From NCBI GenBank assembly GCA_015066225.1, contig SVOT01000012.1, forward strand, positions 1 through 47,194: a stretch of DNA of 47,194 nt, read 5' to 3'. This DNA is from Oscillospiraceae bacterium. GTDB lineage: Bacteria; Bacillota; Clostridia; Oscillospirales; Acutalibacteraceae. How positions within the stretch are numbered: position 1 is the first letter of the stretch; every line of letters starts with the position of its first letter. The position numbers were made by a program, and so were the translations under genes. The notes under the pieces are model-generated. The model made no database searches. It was given only the letters and a program-made list of their open reading frames with translations, and was not told the origin of the DNA. Positions 47,155 through 47,194 of the stretch are shown in pieces.

Positions 47155-47194
47155 AAACTGATTTCGTTTTTCAAGCGGAGTCAGTTTTGTTTTT
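47155..47194 (+). terminator. Intrinsic terminator at the right edge
   Basis: AAACTGATTTCG pairs with CGGAGTCAGTTT (G-U pairs allowed) around about nine bases; TTTTGTTTTT follows to the end of the window. Confidence 0.7.

Overview
The window looks like the chromosome of an uncultured, spore-forming Clostridia member (Bacillota), probably a gut or rumen fibre user. The evidence is strong AGGAGG-type ribosome binding sites, TTGACA/TATAAT promoters, spmA/spmB, nrdR, ndoA-type MazF, a parE/parC-type topoisomerase pair, and many intracellular glycosidases paired with GPH-family sugar symporters. Function calls are by family recognition from translations; no search was run.

Layout. 1-2.3 kb: an insertion-sequence end (IS3-like OrfA start running out of the window), then a nuclease-fold secreted protein, an SGNH esterase and a small conserved protein. 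2.3-4.9 kb: a palindrome-rich spacer and a TetR-controlled ABC-2 exporter. 5-11 kb: tRNA-Ala, an XRE regulator, a GH78-like rhamnosidase, a four-helix-bundle (IVP/Avd-like) gene inside a repeat-flanked cassette beside tRNA-Arg, and a CE15-like esterase. 11.6-17 kb: a GH2 enzyme and two GPH symporters. 17-18.2 kb: two small membrane proteins and tRNA-Leu. 18.2-28.3 kb: an island bounded by near-identical direct repeats made from the tRNA-Leu 3' end; it carries an unrecognised AT-rich three-gene operon with a HEPN-like protein and an attenuator-like leader, a response regulator/histidine kinase/ABC/FtsX module, and tnpV. 28.4-34.7 kb: GH4 alpha-galactosidase, an SDR, a lipoprotein, and an nrdR-rlmA-GH29-DUF5662 operon. 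35-36 kb: tandem tRNA-Lys tail repeats, secG and a candidate structured small RNA. 36-47 kb: parC/parE, spmAB, radC, metK, ndoA-like mazF, a BspA-type LRR protein and a GH13 oligo-1,6-glucosidase. The right edge again carries sequence resembling the left-edge insertion-sequence end, in the opposite orientation.

Metabolic picture: rhamnosidase, GH2, alpha-galactosidase, fucosidase, CE15 and SGNH esterases and oligo-1,6-glucosidase fit use of plant side-chain oligosaccharides, taken up by cation symporters and mostly hydrolysed in the cytoplasm.

The most unusual material is not protein-coding. At three different tRNA genes (Arg, Leu, Lys) the tRNA 3' tail with its terminator is repeated downstream. 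Each extra copy is separated by a short insert that begins with an antisense T-arm and holds a cluster of perfect hairpins, mostly with 3-nt loops. At tRNA-Arg the same material forms a 757-bp cassette with a four-helix-bundle gene and a mirror-symmetric stem-loop array. I do not recognise this as a named element family and consider it, with the HEPN-like operon, the best candidate for something undescribed.
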